Source: Gimesia maris (GTDB taxonomy: Bacteria; Planctomycetota; Planctomycetia; Planctomycetales; Planctomycetaceae). From it: a stretch of 64,000 bases of DNA. The stretch spans positions 5,657,001 to 5,721,000 of the forward strand of contig NZ_CP042910.1 of assembly GCF_008298035.1 (NCBI RefSeq), given 5' to 3'. The notes beneath the pieces were generated by a model. That model worked only from the letters and a program-made list of their open reading frames with translations, had not been told where the DNA came from and ran no database searches. Both the position numbers and the translations under genes were made by a program. Each line of letters opens with the position of its first letter. Within the stretch, counting starts at the first letter, position 1. Positions 62,144 through 64,000 of this stretch are shown in pieces.

Positions 62144-62785
62144 TTATACGGTTTGTGAATGATTCAACATCTCGAACACAGTTTCCAGCGGCAATCCTAC
62201 AACATTCGACAGGCTGCCTTCAATGCGGTTCACAAAAATACTCCCCGCTCCCTGAATCGCATACCCCCCTGCCTTACCGCGTGATTCCTGTGTCGAAAGA
62301 TACCAGTCCAGCCGTGCGCGTATATACGCCTGATCGTAAAAAGTCACCTGTGTTTCTGCAGTCTGTATCATAATTCGCTGATTGACTCTCAGGCAAACCC
62401 CCGTCAGTACCTGATGAGTTTGCCCTGCATAGTCATTCAGAAACCAGTCTCGCACGGTCTCCTGCCAGTCTGACGTGGCTGGAGGCTGTCCCAACACAAC
62501 CAGACCCACAGATTCCCGTTTGACGACCACAATCGTATCTGCAGTTAAGATTGGGACTGAATCATTCCCGGCAGCCTGCATCTGTTTAAAGACATCCTCA
62601 TTTTTAGCAGTACAGATGGAAATCAGCTGCTGTTGGATCGCATCCAGTCCGTGCAGCGATTCAAACCCGGGTTCCTCCGGATCGGCAGGTGGTACAATTT
62701 CAATCTGAGTCTCCGGCAGAAGCTGTGAGAGCAGTTCATTTCGGCGAGGCGAACGGGATCCCAGAATGATTCGAGACAAATACAT
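62144..62785 (-). CDS. maf: Maf-family nucleoside triphosphate pyrophosphatase
   Basis: 213 residues. Maf signatures are in order: IILGSRSPRRNELLSQLLPE at the N-terminus, ILTADTIVVVKRESVGLVVLG containing the catalytic Asp, and SRGKAGGYAIQGAGSIFVNRIEGSLSNVVGLPLETV near the C-terminus. Family members hydrolyse non-canonical or canonical NTPs (dTTP/UTP or m7GTP types) and are linked to septum formation in Bacillus. The middle region has a longer-than-usual insertion around residues 85-105. It lies between a zinc-ribbon gene (about 23 bases) and dus (21 bases). Confidence 0.9.
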   Translation of the reverse strand: MYLSRIILGSRSPRRNELLSQLLPETQIEIVPPADPEEPGFESLHGLDAIQQQLISICTAKNEDVFKQMQAAGNDSVPILTADTIVVVKRESVGLVVLGQPPATSDWQETVRDWFLNDYAGQTHQVLTGVCLRVNQRIMIQTAETQVTFYDQAYIRARLDWYLSTQESRGKAGGYAIQGAGSIFVNRIEGSLSNVVGLPLETVFEMLNHSQTV

Positions 62786-62808
62786 GCAGTGGCTTCTATT
62801 GATTCAAA

Positions 62809-63057
62809 TTACATGAGAAAAATGAGGGCAAGAATGGTAGCAATGACTCCCACGATTCCCAGTGAGACCCACCAGCGGGGACGCTCGCTGAAAGGATGAG
62901 TATCCACGCTGATATACTCTCCACAAACCGGACAGGCAGGCGCCTCTTCATAAACGTCTGCTCCGCAGTGGGGGCAGACTATGGTTGACGTTTCCTCATC
63001 GAATTCCGACTCGTCAGGGTAATCTGCATCATATTCTGATTCCCAGTCTTCCTCCAT
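62809..63057 (-). CDS. Small zinc-ribbon membrane protein
   Basis: 82 residues from ATG 63057, which has GGAAGG nine bases upstream; the frame extends eight codons further back. The N-terminus is very acidic (MEEDWESEYDADYPDESEFD), followed by a zinc ribbon with two Cys-x-x-Cys knuckles (CPHCGADVYEEAPACPVCG) and a single C-terminal membrane helix (VSLGIVGVIATILALIFLM). Proteins of this type are frequent in planctomycetes; function unknown. It is first in the operon with Maf and Dus. Confidence 0.8.
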   Translation of the reverse strand: MEEDWESEYDADYPDESEFDEETSTIVCPHCGADVYEEAPACPVCGEYISVDTHPFSERPRWWVSLGIVGVIATILALIFLM

Positions 63058-63414
63058 GCTATAGCACCTTCCGCTGTTCAAGTCTTTTTTATCTGAGGGT
63101 AATGTCCAGTTATTCAGCGTAATTAACAGCCAAAGTTTCTACGTAGAACTCAAGTAGCTCGCATGACCTGATCAATCTGAAAAAAGTAATTTTTTTGCGT
63201 GAGATTCAGTGTATTTCCGGTATTCAACACTGGAACGTCAGTGTGCAGAGTTGAAATCAGTTCTGCAAGCCGCTTTCCGCTTCTTTCATATCGGTACTCA
63301 TTGATATCGACTCCACGAAAGAGTACCAGACCCCCGCAATCTATCATTTTGCAGGCACACTGGCCTGCATTCTATTTCTATTCGATTCACAATTTTAACG
63401 ACTGGAGAGTCAAG
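63058..63414. other. Divergent gene-free stretch before the DUF1559 gene
   Basis: No coding frame of weight; a minus-strand open frame at 63150-63347 has no ribosome binding site or recognisable pattern. The stretch presumably carries the promoters of the zinc-ribbon operon and of the prepilin-like gene. The latter has GGAGAG near 63404. Confidence 0.45.
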
Positions 63415-64000
63415 ATGCAGCCTCGGAGCAAATCCGCGTTGGTTCAGAGAACCGGCTTTACACTGATTGAACTACTTGTGGTGATCGCAATTATCGCCAT
63501 CCTGATTGCTTTATTGCTACCGGCCGTCCAACAGGCACGGGAAGCCGCCCGCCGCAGTACCTGCAAGAACAACGTGAAACAGATGGGACTGGCGCTGCAC
63601 AACTACCATGAAACGCATCGCTGTTTCCCTCCAGGCTGGACGCAACCTTCGACTTCCTCTTCCTGTCAGCCCAGTTCTGTGAGCACCGGAGGCTGTCTTC
63701 CCGGCTGGGGTTGGGGAACCATGCTGCTGCCCTTCATCGATCGAGCCAATATGTATAACGCCTTGAATGTGAAAAGCACTCAACTGGTCGTCACTCCTTC
63801 CAAAGAATCCAAAACCACGATCCCGCTGTTTCGCTGTCCCTCCGATAATGGCAGTCAGTTGAATTCGGACCGAGGTGGCCACGCGACTTCCAACTATAAA
63901 ACCATCTATGGCAGTCGCGGAACTGGCACATCGATTAATACGAGCCCACATAATGCAGCTGCTGGAAACGGTTCATTCTGGTCGAACAGTGACACACGAA
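63415..64000 (+). CDS. DUF1559 prepilin-type protein (3' end cut by the window)
   Basis: 195 complete codons visible, still open at the end of the window. After a short basic leader ([13 protein letters not shown]), [20 protein letters not shown] is the type IV prepilin cleavage and N-methylation site plus hydrophobic helix; [20 protein letters not shown] and [20 protein letters not shown] are the DUF1559 N-terminal signature. Such proteins are expanded by the dozen in each planctomycete genome and probably form pseudopilus- or surface-associated structures; individual roles are unknown. The start has TGGAGAG about nine bases upstream. The C-terminal H-X9-DG motif expected for the family lies beyond the window. 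Confidence 0.93.
   Translation, partial: MQPRSKSALVQRTGFTLIELLVVIAIIAILIALLLPAVQQAREAARRSTCKNNVKQMGLALHNYHETHRCFPPGWTQPSTSSSCQPSSVSTGGCLPGWGWGTMLLPFIDRANMYNALNVKSTQLVVTPSKESKTTIPLFRCPSDNGSQLNSDRGGHATSNYKTIYGSRGTGTSINTSPHNAAAGNGSFWSNSDTR

Noticed and set aside
1-64000. CRISPR arrays, prophage, insertion sequences, rRNA or tRNA genes, toxin-antitoxin pairs
   Set aside because: No repeat-spacer pattern, transposase, integrase, phage structural gene, rRNA, or tRNA fold was seen anywhere in the window.

Overview
The window reads as chromosomal DNA of a planctomycete, most likely a Gimesia-like member of Planctomycetales. That assignment is inferred from gene families and not from a marker gene. 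The signs are paired DUF1549/DUF1553 and DUF1501 proteins, two secreted sulfatases, a DUF1559 prepilin-type protein, a DUF1598 protein, a DUF6807 (PmoA-like) protein, GEVED domains, and two giant secreted proteins that both carry the planctomycete N-terminal motif LEDRTLLS. No rRNA, tRNA, CRISPR array, insertion sequence or prophage gene is visible.

Layout. 0-13.6 kb: a coiled-coil protein, a membrane/spermidine-synthase fusion preceded by a good sigma-54-like promoter match, a sulfatase, a carbohydrate-uptake operon (GntP permease, five-bladed-propeller-like secreted protein, 55-residue membrane peptide), and a DUF1549/DUF1553 + DUF1501 pair. 13.6-18.8 kb: glycogen/maltodextrin genes (GH57 enzyme, GalT-like transferase, glycogen synthase); the matching ADP-glucose pyrophosphorylase GlgC lies at 33.8-35.0 kb. 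19.3-22.2 kb: a two-component system whose NtrC-type regulator has lost the GAFTGA loop. 22.2-29.6 kb, all on the minus strand: MutM, a heme-motif histidine kinase, RlmB, a nucleotide-sugar epimerase and a Wzc-like tyrosine autokinase. 29.9-33.3 kb: DUF1598 protein and second sulfatase, converging on a bidirectional terminator.

35.4-48.3 kb: a methyltransferase, an amino-acid permease, a secreted hydrolase, a SUKH-like protein, a palindrome-rich gene-free stretch, a Tat-exported amidohydrolase, a DUF11-type membrane protein, then PhoD, DUF6807 and two overlapping amidohydrolase-fold genes, the second of which has lost its metal ligands. 48.3-50.3 kb: a shortened SecA paralogue. 50.9-61.0 kb: two giant secreted multidomain proteins (1561 and 1659 residues), each with an HExxHxxGxxH metalloprotease motif, preceded by the same GTTGA-N6-TCAAC palindrome. 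61.0-64.0 kb: a housekeeping operon (zinc-ribbon protein, Maf, Dus) and the start of a DUF1559 gene.

The best leads for something undescribed are the giant-protein pair with its shared palindrome, a 104-bp repeat placed identically in two divergent promoter regions (19.2 and 41.7 kb), the NtrC-like regulator with an SSLQYP loop in place of GAFTGA, the degenerate amidohydrolase overlapping an intact paralogue, and a run of orphan hairpins with T-tracts at 33.5-33.7 kb.
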